Source: Monoraphidium neglectum (taxonomy: Eukaryota > Chlorophyta > Chlorophyceae > Sphaeropleales > Selenastraceae). From it: a DNA stretch of 17,430 nt. Under the pieces are notes generated by a model that did not search any database, was not told the origin of the DNA, and saw nothing but the letters and a program-made list of their open reading frames with translations. How positions within the stretch are numbered: position 1 is the first letter of the stretch; every line of letters starts with the position of its first letter. A program made the position numbers and the translations under genes. Below, piece after piece: positions 8,312 to 17,371 of this stretch. The stretch is from positions 13,972 through 31,401 of the forward strand of contig NW_014013297.1 in assembly GCF_000611645.1 (NCBI RefSeq), in the 5' to 3' direction.

Positions 8312-9299
8312 GTACACCGACCACGGCCGATGTATGCAGGTGGCGAAAAATGTGTTTCACTTCTTGGTCGTGCAACTGCCCCTCGCTCGCACTTGCCACC
8401 CAGAAATATACACATACATCGCACGCTTGATGTCTGCAGTCTCTTATGCGCTGCCGCTGCTGTTGGGGTGCATGCAGCGCGATGCTGCAGTGGCTTTTGA
8501 TGCGGCGTCATGAACTGCAGCCAAACACATTCCTGCACGGCTCGCTCAAAACAGTTGCTGGGTGCCCCAGCACTGAACGTGCTTTGACTGCCCTGCTACC
8601 TGCAGGGGTAGTGACGCACATTCAAGATGAGTTACACGCACACGCCTCTCGTGCGCTGTGTGCACACACTCGAAGTCCTCAGCACTCGAGCTTTTCTAGT
8701 TTTTGTGCCACGACTGCGTGGACACAGATGGTTATCATCATGCACATAAACATGCTGCACAGCGGCACAGCGCTATGTGTGACCCATATGCACGAGCTGC
8801 AGGCTGTTGCCTGAGACCGGGCTTTCGATTGCCTTATTACGCGTGAGCGGCTGCGTGCGTCGGTGACCCCAGCACGCGGGACGATGTGCCCAGCCCCCCT
8901 GTTAGTCAGCAGGCTCCCAAGGCCTGTCAGCGTGGCTGTCACCCACACAGGTCACGGCCTGGCCGCAGCAGACGGCCGCACTTTACAGTGCTGAGGTAGC
9001 AGGCACCACAGCTGTCTCACCTGTTGGCGCAGCCGAGACCGGCCTGCTGCCCTGTTCCATTGCTCTTGTGTCCTCGGAATTGGCTCGTGTTGTATAGAAT
9101 TGCTTTTGGATCGGGCTTGAAGCATTGGCTTCACTTCTGGTGATCCTAGGCTGTGAATAATGTCTGTAATACTTGTGTCGCCGTGCAGACTCATACTGTC
9201 ACACGTAAAGGTCAGTGACCTTTCGGGCAGCCTGCAGCTGAGTCCATATCAGCCCCAAGCTGTACCTACAGGCCCCCAGGTAGGCGTTCCTGCACACCA
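8312..9299 (+). other. Conserved 3' flank of lectin-like gene 1 (probable 3' UTR)
   Basis: It matches 12952-14000 at roughly 95% by eye over long stretches (for example 8430-9050), higher than the upstream domain-coding DNA. Open frames here (for example 8446-8814) are shifted or altered by indels between the copies, so I read the region as non-coding. It probably contains a long 3' UTR ending after the TGTAA at 9165. Confidence 0.5.
9165..9169 (+). terminator. Candidate poly(A) signal TGTAA, lectin-like gene 1
   Basis: A TGTAA pentamer lies in TGTCTGTAATACTTGTG, conserved at 13868 in copy 2. It is about 855 bases after the stop, and I saw no earlier TGTAA in the 3' flank. A 3' UTR of this length is plausible for a green alga, but this is inferred from motif and conservation only. 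Confidence 0.4.
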
Positions 9300-9460
9300 T
9301 CAATGGACCGCCGCTTTATTCAGCCCCTAGGTGCCGCACATCGGCGCGTCAGGCCTGTCTCTTTGGGCAGCATGGTAGCGCGGTTTGCGCCAGGTTTCAA
9401 GGGGGGTTGTGGGGCAGCAGAGCGCTTTTGCTGCAGTGAGGCGCAGCAGCAGAGCCGCAC

Positions 9461-9834
9461 GCAGCGAGCGCTCTGATAGCCCATCGCCGCTGTCCACATC
9501 TTCGAACTCGGCCTTTGGCTAGTCAGCTGTAACAGCAGCCTCCCCTCCACGGGAGGCGAGCGAGTGGGCTACTGTATGTTGGCCATGCTACTCACATGCA
9601 CACAACTAGTGACAGGATGATACCTCATTACGGTACGGTAGCTGGTGGATCACAGATCTGTGATCTAGATGGGTCACACGACAAAACTAGTTGGGTGTCA
9701 CCCTGTGGGAGGGTGGCTACTTCCCAGGCGTAGCGGGCCACCAAACCTTTATGATGAACGGCTCCAATACCTATTGACACCCTGTTGCCAAGGCATTGGC
9801 CTTTCAATCGCCTCCTGGTGCAGCGTGGAGCGCC
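9461..9834 (+). repeat. Leader module duplicated within unit 2, copy a (374 bp)
   Basis: Begins GCAGCGAGCGCTCTG and runs through the block CTGTCCACATC, GGCTAGTCAGCTG, CCTCCCCTCCAC, an inverted repeat, and GGCCTTTCAAT. The same order recurs immediately downstream in module b, and once in unit 1, where it is split by 518 extra bases. The leader has thus been duplicated on its own inside the larger unit. Confidence 0.7.
9611..9706. repeat. Inverted-repeat element, copy 2 (degenerate)
   Basis: Related to the element at 5291. The arms, about 9612-9630 and 9688-9706, match at 14 of 19 positions. The loop is longer and contains an 18-base perfect palindrome, GATCACAGATCTGTGATC, at 9648-9665. The conserved GCGTAGCGGGCCACCA block follows at 9728. 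Confidence 0.55.
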
Positions 9835-10189
9835 GCAGCGAGCGCTCTGCTCACCCGTCGCCGCTGCTGTCCACACCTTTGGGCTCAGCCTTTGGCTAGC
9901 CAGCTGTTCCAGCAGCAGCAGCCTCCCCTCCACTGGAGTCAAATGAGCGGGCTGTGTTAGCCAGGCTACTCACATGCTCACAAACAGTTGCAGGATGACA
10001 CCCCATTACCGTACGGTAGCTGGTGGGGGACGTGCCATAACTAATTGGGTGTCATCTTGTGGGAGTGTGGTGTTCTTCGCAGGCGTAGCGGGCCACCACA
10101 CCTCCATGATGAAAGGCACAAGTACGTATCGACATCCTGTTACCAGGACCGTGGCCTTTCAATTGCCTCCCATGTGAAGAGTGGAGCGC
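9835..10189 (+). repeat. Leader module duplicated within unit 2, copy b (~355 bp)
   Basis: Second tandem copy of the module starting GCAGCGAGCGCTCTG. Its 3' part (from about 10028) is closer to the unit 1 leader at 5330-5490 than module a is. This suggests that module b is the original promoter-proximal copy and module a the added or older one. Confidence 0.65.
9990..10060. repeat. Inverted-repeat element, copy 3
   Basis: Arms 9990-10008 and 10042-10060 pair at 16 of 19 positions, with right arm TAATTGGGTGTCATCTTGT. The loop shares TACGGTAGCTGGTGG with copy 2. Position and flanks correspond to the element at 5291 in unit 1. Confidence 0.65.
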
Positions 10190-10550
10190 TGGCATTGATG
10201 CCGTGGTCACACAGCATTACTGTACAACACAGCCATGACGGCAACTGCGACGGACCACACACACACACAAACCGCCTGTGCCAACAGCCTCACACAATAT
10301 CCTTCAAAACATTGAGCTGGCGGGGGCACCCAAAAGGTTTCAGCTGGGTTGCTCAGGTGCCATGACTGATTAGGGTCCGACCTGCCCGAGCCCATGACAC
10401 CTCAATCTCGCCCAAAGCTTCGTCACATGTTCGGCTTCTGCACGATCCGTACCAGGTAAAGCACGTTCTGTTGATTCTACCAGCTCACTACACGTCGCGG
10501 ATCGTCGCGTGTCATCGTCCGCAACTCTCAGCGAGGCAACGCCGCCAGCC
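10061..10550 (+). other. Leader of lectin-like gene 2, presumed promoter region
   Basis: Nearly identical to 5358-5855, with small indels such as the loss of 8 bases near 10218. No gene is supported. Because both genes keep almost the same upstream DNA, they are probably regulated alike. Confidence 0.5.
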
Positions 10551-12951
10551 ATGCCCAGTATGCGGTGTGTTCGGAGGTCCCTCGCAAGTATTGCGGTGGG
10601 GTTGCTACTGGTCAACATGCTTGGCTGGACCGTGTGTGCCAGGTGCGCAGGCAGACGCACGCCCATAGCGGGGAGGGGAGGGGCGGTGTGGGGGGGCCAC
10701 TGGAAGGGGGTTGCAAGCCAACAGGGACACCCTGGTGGGAGCTGGCTAACCCGTGCTAGGCAACAGATAATGCTGCTCGCCACTCATTCCCAGCTGTTCA
10801 GCCGACGTGCCTGGCCGTCATGCTGTGCACGAGCTCGCATGTCTGACCCCACTTCAGCTGTCTGTCTTCACAGCTGTGACAGCTTTGCAGCTGCAGCCAC
10901 TTACATGAATGAATGCAGCCAGCGAGGGACCTTCGGGGCGTCCATAACCCACCTGCATGCAGGTTGCCGCTGTTCTGTTCACTGTTCTGTTCAAGATCTG
11001 CACACACCTCACGCTTGCTGACCCCCAATTACTAATTTCCCGCTGCAAAAACTCCCCGGACACCCCGCGCAGTGCTCAAGAGGCAGCCCCCACAGCTCAA
11101 GCAACCCCCAGCGCTAAAGCAAAGAAGCAGACACTGGCAGCGGTGAGTGTGCCCCGCGCATCCTGCAATACCTTCATTTGGTGTGCTTCCGCGCCTGCAC
11201 AAAACAAATGGCAGGAACAAATGGCAGGAGCAAGCCTGGCTCGGGCATGCAGGCATGCAAGCCCAACAAGGACGCATGCTCGCCAACCTGTCCACCCGGG
11301 TGTGTTTGACCCGCACATACAAAGGCGTGCAAGCATTGCCGTCACACGTACTGACGATGCGTCTGCGTCCCATTATCCCAGCGCAGTGCGCGCCCGTCAA
11401 AGCCTTGACGAAGTCGTGCTCCTCCAAGTTCAACACAGCCCTGATGGACCAGCTGTGCAGCGAAATGCTAGCCCCGGCCAACGTGACCACTGACAGCAAG
11501 GTGGGCGCATGTGCGCAAGCTGGACATGTGTGCATGAAAGTGACAACGCGTTTGCATGGCCAGGTGTTTGGCGATTGCTAATGGGGCAGATGCAATGATG
11601 TATGAGACGGTGGTGTGCTTGTGGATGCTTTCCAGGAGCAACCCTCCCATTGATCTGTACCTACTGCAGCGCCTCTACCGCCAATGATCAGTTCGTCATA
11701 GCATGATTACCGCATTGACAGCCTTGCCTGTGTGCTGCTTTCGTTTCCCCACCCCCCTAGGACGCCACCAAACTTCACTATGGCTGTGGCGCAGCCACCG
11801 CTGCCCAGGTCAACAAAGTTTCCAGTGACCTGGCAACCCTCGAGCCCAGGTTGACCGCCGCCATTGCCCAGACCAGCTCTCTACAGGCCACCTTTGGTCA
11901 GGAACGTAACCAGACGGCAGCGCTGCGCGCCGAGCTGGACGCGCTGCGCTCGGCGGCTGCAGCGCTCGCAACAGCTGGCACACGCACCGCGCAGCAACTG
12001 GCCTTGCTGGAAGCTGCGAACAACACCGCTGCCCAGCAAATCACCGCCCTTGCAGCAGCCAACTTGCGCACCACACAGCGGCTGGCCTCGCTGCAGCTGG
12101 CAAACCAAACAGCCCTCCTGGAAATAGCAGCGCTCAAGTCTGCGTCGCAGCAGTGCACCTGTGGTCTGGAGCTTGCAGCTGTCAACACCACCCTGGCAAC
12201 AGTCACGTCACTCCAGCAAGCGGACGCAGCGGCAATCACCCTGGCAAACGCAACAGTAGAGACCCTCAGATCCGCAGTCGCCGCAGATGCAGGCAGCCGT
12301 GTGGTTGTCAACACCACCCTGGCCACCCTGGCAGAGGCCGTTGCCACCCTGTCAGCCAACCTGTCGGCCGTCAACTTGACTAATTTCGTCACGACCGCGG
12401 GCCTCCAAAACTTCGATGCGGCGACTCTCGGAGGAAGGCCTGCGGCGCAGTACCTGCGCGCGCGCGTAGTGCTATTTCCTGAGAGCACTACGAGGCGGCC
12501 GGGTGGCTTCGGTGGCCGGGGTTATGGCGACTTCCTGTGCAGCATCTCCGCCGCCCGACCTGCCGGGCTCGCAAGGGTACGCGTGTTCGTATCAACGTCT
12601 GGATCTGACCAAGTCAAGGACTTTTCCAAACTGTATGGGGTTCCCACGTCGCTCCCTATCACGGGTCCGACTGGGACCGTCATAGCTGCCAATTTCTCAA
12701 GGCTCTTCACTGCAAATCTCCAAAGCACCTTGAACGATGCAGGGGCGGTGCCGGTAGGCAATGCTTGGTGGTCTGGTAGTAACGCAGATGGTTCTGTGTC
12801 TGTCTCCACCTGTTCTGGCTACACTAGCAGCAGCCGTAGGGAAGCTGGAGAAATTGGGTATGGCAACCGCCTCGAATCTTCTTGGTTGTCCGGCGCAGGT
12901 GGAGTTGGTTGCGCCCTCAACAATCTATATGTTATGTGCATTGCTTTCTGA
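10551..12951 (+). CDS. Secreted coiled-coil protein with DUF1554/endostatin-like domain, copy 2
   Basis: Four exons: 10551-10642, 11073-11142, 11387-11500 and 11761-12951 (488 aa), with the same phases and splice sites as copy 1. The signal peptide (1-30) is identical to copy 1. The hexapeptide stalk is reduced to two units. Exon 3 (residues 55-92) differs from copy 1 at three of 38 positions. The coiled coil is mostly conserved, with an added Asn-Leu-Ser-Ala-type triplet near NLSAVNL. The linker reads DAATLGGRPAAQYL. The terminal domain (about 324-488) keeps GTVIAANF, WWSGS, four Cys and YVMCIA but is only about 58% identical to copy 1. The protein is likely secreted, oligomeric and ligand-binding with altered specificity. 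Function is inferred from architecture; a structural wall protein is also possible. Confidence 0.8.
11080..11115 (+). repeat. Two 18-bp hexapeptide units in lectin-like gene 2
   Basis: EAAPTA followed by QATPSA, in frame, before the same KAKKQ tail as copy 1. This is the contracted (or ancestral short) form of the seven-unit array in copy 1; exon 2 is 87 bases shorter without a frame change. Confidence 0.8.
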
Positions 12952-14000
12952 GTGCACCACGGCCGATGTATACAGGTGGCGAAAAATGTGTTTCATTTCT
13001 TGGTCTTGCAACTGCCCCTCGCAACGGCCACCCAGAAATACATACATACATCGCACGCTTGATGTCTGCAGTCTGTTATGCGCTGCCGCTGCTGTTGGGA
13101 TGCAGCGCGATGCTGCAGTGGCTTTTGAGGCGGCGTCGTGAACTGCAGCCAAACACACTCCTGCACGGCTCGCTCAAAACAGTTGCTGGGTGCCCCAGCA
13201 CTGAACGTGCTTTGACTGCCCTGCTACCTGCAGGGGCAGTGACGCACACCCAAGATGAGTCACACGCACACGCCTCTCGTGCGCTGTGTGCACACACTCG
13301 AAGTCTTCAGCACTTGAGACTTTTTAGTTTTTTGTGCCACGACTGCGTGGACACAGATGATTATAATCATGCACATGTCATGCCGCACAGCGGCACAGCG
13401 CTATGTGTGACCCATATGCACGAGCTGCAGGCTGTTGCCTGAGACCGGGCTTTCGATTGCCTTATTACGCGTGAGCGGCTGCGTGCGTCGGTGACCCCAG
13501 CACGCGGGACGATGTGCCCAGCCCCCCTGTTAGTCAGCAGGCTCCCAAGGCCTGTCAGCGTGGCTGTCACCCACACAGGTCGCGGCCAGGCCACAGCAGA
13601 CGGCCGCACTTTACAGTGCTGAGGTAGCAGGCCACGGCTGTCTTACCTGTTGGCGCAGCCGAGACCGGCCTGCTGCCCTGTTACCACTCCAGGCTGGTGT
13701 GCCATCACACTGCCCACGTAGTATTGCCTCGGGCCTTCGCCCAACTTGTTTATGCCGCCCTCGCCTTGCTCTCGTGTCCCCGACATTGGCTCGAGAATGG
13801 AATTGCTTTTGGATCCGGCTTGGAGAGTTGGCTTCACTTCTGGTGATCCTAGGCTGTGACTAATGTCTGTAATACTTGTGTCGCCGCGCAGACTCAAACC
13901 GTCACACGCAAGGTCAATGGCCTTTCGGGCAGCCCGCTGCAGCTGATCCCATGTCAGCCCCAAGCTGTACTACAGGCCCCCAGGCGTTCATGCACACCAT
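12952..14000 (+). other. Conserved 3' flank of lectin-like gene 2 (probable 3' UTR)
   Basis: It matches 8312-9299 closely. About 80 bases near 13682-13764 are absent from unit 1. Open frames such as 12882-13442 overlap the lectin exon in another frame and are not consistently kept between copies, so they are treated as non-coding. Confidence 0.5.
13868..13872 (+). terminator. Candidate poly(A) signal TGTAA, lectin-like gene 2
   Basis: Conserved counterpart of the TGTAA at 9165, in the same local context, about 917 bases after the stop of copy 2. Confidence 0.4.
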
Positions 14001-14001
14001 C

Positions 14002-14449
14002 CACTGCTTGTCCATTCTTTCCTTGATTATTTGCGGTCTGATTTAAAGAGGTGCAAGGAACGTCCAAGGAGTATCTAAGGGTTTGTGACATTCCCTAGGC
14101 AGGGGCACAGGCTTAGGAAAGACAAGGAGCTCCAGGGGCCCGTTTGAGTAACAATTAGGGAGTCTTGCCACGCTTCCCGGCCAAGTGCACCGCCATTGAT
14201 GCCCGCTGCTTGGGCCTGCTGGGGTACCTTCAATCTCCAGGTGCGTTTGGTTACAAATGAGGCATGCTTCAACGGTGGCCCAGAGATGTGCTGTGTGCAG
14301 GGTGCCGCGGTAACGTGCCCTGCACGCACTTAGCGGCATGGCCCCCACCCACTGCTGCAAGCTTTAGGGCGCCCCAGGCTGCTCGAATCGATTTTCTTAT
14401 TTGGCGACCAGCTGTCAGCCTGCGGCCGCGAAGCTGCTGCAGCGTGCAG
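14002..14449. other. Single-copy stretch between the duplication and the orphan exon
   Basis: The similarity to unit 1 stops at about 14001. There is no supportable gene. The frame of the orphan exon stays open back to 14334, but codon use there is unbiased and no ATG is present, so this part is not called coding. Confidence 0.45.
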
Positions 14450-14726
14450 CGTGCCCGGCGCCGCCGGCGTCCTCATCGGCCACAAGGCGCGGGAGCACGT
14501 GGAGCCCGACGTGGTGCTGTCGCGCGCGCCGCGGCTGGGGGGCGACGTGTTTTGGATCGTGCAGGCGCAGCTTGCCGCGGCGCTGCTGCGCTGCGGTGGG
14601 GGAGGGGGAGGAGGGTGCGGTGTGGTCGCCCCTGAGCGGTCACGTAGTAGTCTCCTGCTCACCAGAACCTCGCAGTTGAACTATGTGGCCACTGACATCA
14701 AGATTCCCAATGTTTGCAGCGCTTGA
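14450..14726 (+). CDS. Orphan exon-like coding segment, unknown product, possibly a gene remnant
   Basis: After a possible acceptor (GCAGCGTGCAG) an open frame runs to a TGA at 14724. Its first 145 bases use G/C third positions almost throughout and read GVLIGHKAREHVEPDVVLSR, then a hydrophobic FWIVQAQLAAALLR segment. This is typical of real coding DNA in this genome. A poly-Gly run (GGTGGGGGAGGGGGAGG) follows and may mark an intron, with a donor at 14596, rather than protein. I do not recognise the family. No ATG, upstream exon or clear partner exon was found. It may be a gene fragment, or part of a gene whose other exons I cannot see. Strand and frame are fairly sure; boundaries are not. 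Confidence 0.35.
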
Positions 14727-15310
14727 TTTTTTACCCGCCCTGCCGCCTAAACCCCTGGTAATCGCAAGCGAAACCCCTGTGGCCGTTCGCCTGCTTTGTC
14801 GCGGCGGCCTGCCTGTGAAGCCTGCCGGCGTGCTGTACTGTACCTGCACAGCCAGCAGCGGAGAGGCATACCATCTAGCTGTTCACATGGGCGGCATCGG
14901 CAACCCGTCTGCAGGTCTGGGCAGTCGGCATGCAGGAGATTTTATCTGCGATGCCGAGGCGTCAGCGCACCCGCATCTGCGGCCTGCTGGCTGGGCGCGT
15001 TGTACAGGCCGCCCCTGCGCGTGTCAGCAACTGCAATGTCACAATGCGCATCGCACATTGGTGTGAACATCCCATGGGCGTGATGTGTACGCCGAGCTGG
15101 GTTGCCCGCCTGCCAATGCACCGCCGTCACCAGAGCGACGCTGTGGGTGAGGCGACGACAACACCAGCGCGGCAAGCGATGCACGCCTCGGGCGCACTGC
15201 ATATATACGGTGCAAATACTGTGGAGCTACACGGCCTTGAATCTCTCCGAATTTGCGATCCGAGGCAGATCACCGCGTGTCTGGTGGTGCCGATCAGCGC
15301 TATTGGTTGC
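14727..15310. other. Upstream region of the TPP2 gene
   Basis: Overlapping open frames exist, for example 14683-15066 and a frame open from 14930 into the TPP2 first exon, but codon bias is weak and no domain is visible. It probably holds the TPP2 promoter and 5' leader. A GCATATATACGG sequence at 15199-15210 is TATA-like and lies about 100 bases before the ATG at 15311. Confidence 0.4.
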
Positions 15311-15619
15311 ATGTTCAGCTTCACGAAGCGCTTAGGCTACGATTGCCACCCCGCTCACCGTCAGTGGGTGCGGCGTGCGCTCGGCAAGGCAAACGCAAGC
15401 TCCCCGCTCGCTGCCGCCGCAAGGGCCTCAGCACACACAGCAGCACCGGGCCCCAGCCCAGCCCGCTCCCCCCTGGTCGTCTCAGTGCGGGGCCAGCATC
15501 AGCCTTTATCTCTCAATCTCCGAGCCGTCTCGGCCTCGGTGGTCCACCGTCGGCACCGCGGCGCGGGGCAAGGCGGCGGAGCACTGCGGAGCGTCGCCAC
15601 GCCAGCGCCTCGGGGCAGC
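15311..15619 (+). other. Possible N-terminal transit-peptide extension of TPP2
   Basis: The TPP2 frame is open upstream of ATG 15620 to an in-frame ATG at 15311, adding 103 residues. The added stretch is rich in Ala, Ser, Arg and Pro with almost no acidic residues, the composition of chloroplast or mitochondrial targeting peptides. Plant TPP2 proteins are known to carry an N-terminal extension before the MPKxEIGA motif. However, ATG 15620 has the better start context (A at -3), so the extension may be 5' UTR. Confidence 0.35.
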
Positions 15620-17307
15620 ATGCCGGCGGCCGGCGGGCCGGTGGGAGCCGTGTCGGAGGGGCTGTTTGCGGGCGCCATGCCTAAAGAAGAGATAGGCGCC
15701 CTCAGGTAGGCGGCAGAGCGGCAGGTATCAATTATGGAAAGCCCCTGGGGCCCCCGCCGGGCGGCTTTTGTCAGCACCCTCCCTCCCATCAGCCGCCATC
15801 GCTTTTGCTTTCGCACTTGAGGGCTGCCGTGGCGCGCCTTGTGCCAACCACACCCTGCCGCCCCGGCTCCGAGCGGCGGCGCGAGAGCGGCGCCCGCGCC
15901 AGCCTGCGCTTGCTGAGGATTGAAAGCGGCGTCCTTCGGCCGCCCCCGCCGACTTGCTTGGCCCGTCCTCGCCCCTGCATCGTGCGGCTTCCCGGCAGGT
16001 TCCTCCAGGACAATCCCTCTTACGACGGCCGCGGTGTCATCATAGCCATCTTTGACACGGGTGATTACAGCCCGGAATGAACAACAGAGCGATAATTCCC
16101 CCTTGGGCAGCTGCGTTTGGTAGCAGTCCGTCAGCTTTGGTCTGCTGTCGGCTGTGGTACCCAAACGAAGCAAGCCGGCGCAGGAGCAGGCCGCGCCTGT
16201 GCAGGGGCGAACAAAGTCGGTCCTCGCGGCGCCGCCGCCCACGCAGCCGACCCGCACGTCGCCGCGCCCCCATTCCCCTGCCGCGGCTGGCACTGCGGGC
16301 CGCCGGGCAAAGCGGTGCGGCGCCGCCATCCGCCTCGTCAATGTTGTGTGTTTGAGTTGGTTGTGCGTGTGTGTGCCCCTGCCTCAGGTGTGGACCCGGG
16401 GGCGCCGGGCCTGCAGGTCACCAGCGAGGGCAAGCCAAAGGTGGGCGCGCAGGGCAGCAGCGCAGCGCCGCCGCGTGCGTCGAAGGGGCGCATCGCGCAC
16501 GGCGTAGCATGCGGCGGCGCAGCCAACGGCACGGCATGCACACGCGCGGGCTCGTGCGCTTACACACTAGCGCCCCGCTTCCCCTGAACATACACACACA
16601 ACGGGCACACACATGCACTGACGTTAACACACGAGCACACATGCATACGTGCGCCCCCCCCACACACACACACTTCCGCGCTCACACACATACACATTCA
16701 CCCTCAGATCATCGACGTCATTGACTGCACCGGCAGCGGCGACGTCGACACGTCCAATGAGGTCGACGCTGACGAGGACGGCTTCATCATTGGTAGGCAG
16801 CAGCCCCCCATGGTGTGGGCGGCTCCATGTGCTTGCGCCGTCGCGAATCAGGGCATTGGGGCCCTCTGCTGTCCCGGAGCCGCCCAGGCTGGCGCTTCTA
16901 TTGGCCAAAGGGTGCAGCAGTGCCGCCGCCTGCCGCCTGTGCTTGCGACGGCTTCATTTGCTTTGGCATCCCGGCTGTTCTTCCCCCCCCTTTCCCCGTC
17001 ACAGCGTGGCACTTCCACACACAGCAACAGCACAGCTGACCCCCCGCATCGAGCCGGCGGTTGCCTCTCATGAGAAGCCGCTCCCCTGCAGCCCCCGCCC
17101 GCGGCGGCCTGCCCGTCCCTGGCCGATGGCCCCCCCATTCCCCCAGCCCGCCTGTTCGCCTGCTGCTGCCTGTGCATGCGCGTACACCCGTCCTTTACAG
17201 GCGCGTCGGGCCGCAAGCTGCGCGTGAACCCTTCATGGGCCAACCCCAGCGGCAAGTGGCGCGTCGGCAGCAAGCGGCTGTTTGAGCTGATTCCACGGCC
17301 TCTGCAG
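15620..17307 (+). CDS. TPP2: Tripeptidyl-peptidase II, N-terminal exons (gene continues beyond window)
   Basis: Large cytosolic serine exopeptidase of the subtilisin family (S8) that removes tripeptides from peptides released by the proteasome and forms giant spindle complexes. Exons: 15620-15705, 15999-16060, 16388-16440, 16708-16792 and 17201-17307, all GT-AG with matching phases; the donor after 17307 leads into an intron that leaves the window. The joined protein starts with a segment containing MPKEEIGALRFLQDNP, then YDGRGVIIAIFDTGVDPGAP, which holds the catalytic Asp of the subtilisin D motif. VIDCTGSGDVDTS and GASGRKLRVNPSWANPSGKW follow, all hallmarks of TPP2. About 140 of the usual 1,250 or more residues are present; the His and Ser catalytic motifs would lie downstream. 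The 5' start is uncertain, since the frame is open back to an ATG at 15311. Short exons (53-107 bases) are separated by introns of 267-408 bases. Confidence 0.9.
16588..16700. repeat. CA-rich simple sequence in TPP2 intron 3
   Basis: An imperfect CA-rich tract (ACACACAC mixed with GCACAC and TTCACAC) fills the 3' part of the intron just before the acceptor CCCTCAG at 16701-16707. It serves as, or replaces, the pyrimidine tract. Cys/Val-rich or Thr/His-rich frames through it are artefacts. Confidence 0.75.
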
Positions 17308-17371
17308 GTGGTCGTGTGTGTATGTATGCGCGTGTGTGTGTGCGTGTGTGTATGTGCGTGTGTGTGTGTGA

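Larger units (their letters stand above)
4481..9300 (+). repeat. Tandem duplication, unit 1 (~4.8 kb)
   Basis: This segment matches unit 2 along nearly its whole length in the same orientation. Anchors include 4512 with 9341 (GCGTCAGGCCTGTCTCTTT), 5674 with 10369, 5856 with 10551 and 8311 with 12951. The start is placed where TCATGGACC at 4481 matches TCAATGGACC at about 9300. Each unit holds a repeat-rich leader, one lectin-like gene and a conserved 3' flank. Unit 1 carries an extra 518 bases in its leader; unit 2 carries an internal leader duplication and about 80 extra bases near its end. Confidence 0.85.
9300..14001 (+). repeat. Tandem duplication, unit 2 (~4.7 kb)
   Basis: Direct repeat of unit 1, beginning immediately where unit 1 ends. 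The junction reads CACACCATCAATGGACC; unit 2 ends CACACCATCCACTG. The left edge of unit 1 (TTTCATGGACC) shares CAT and GGACC with the junction, consistent with unequal exchange or microhomology-based duplication. Downstream of about 14001 the sequence no longer matches. Confidence 0.85.

Noticed and set aside
8446..8814. Frame in the 3' flank, counterpart in 12882-13442
   Set aside because: Different lengths and frame starts in the two copies with indels; reads as non-coding conserved flank.
15499..16341. 280-codon - strand frame over TPP2 exons
   Set aside because: Antisense shadow; the + strand exons spell a clear TPP2 sequence with matching intron phases.
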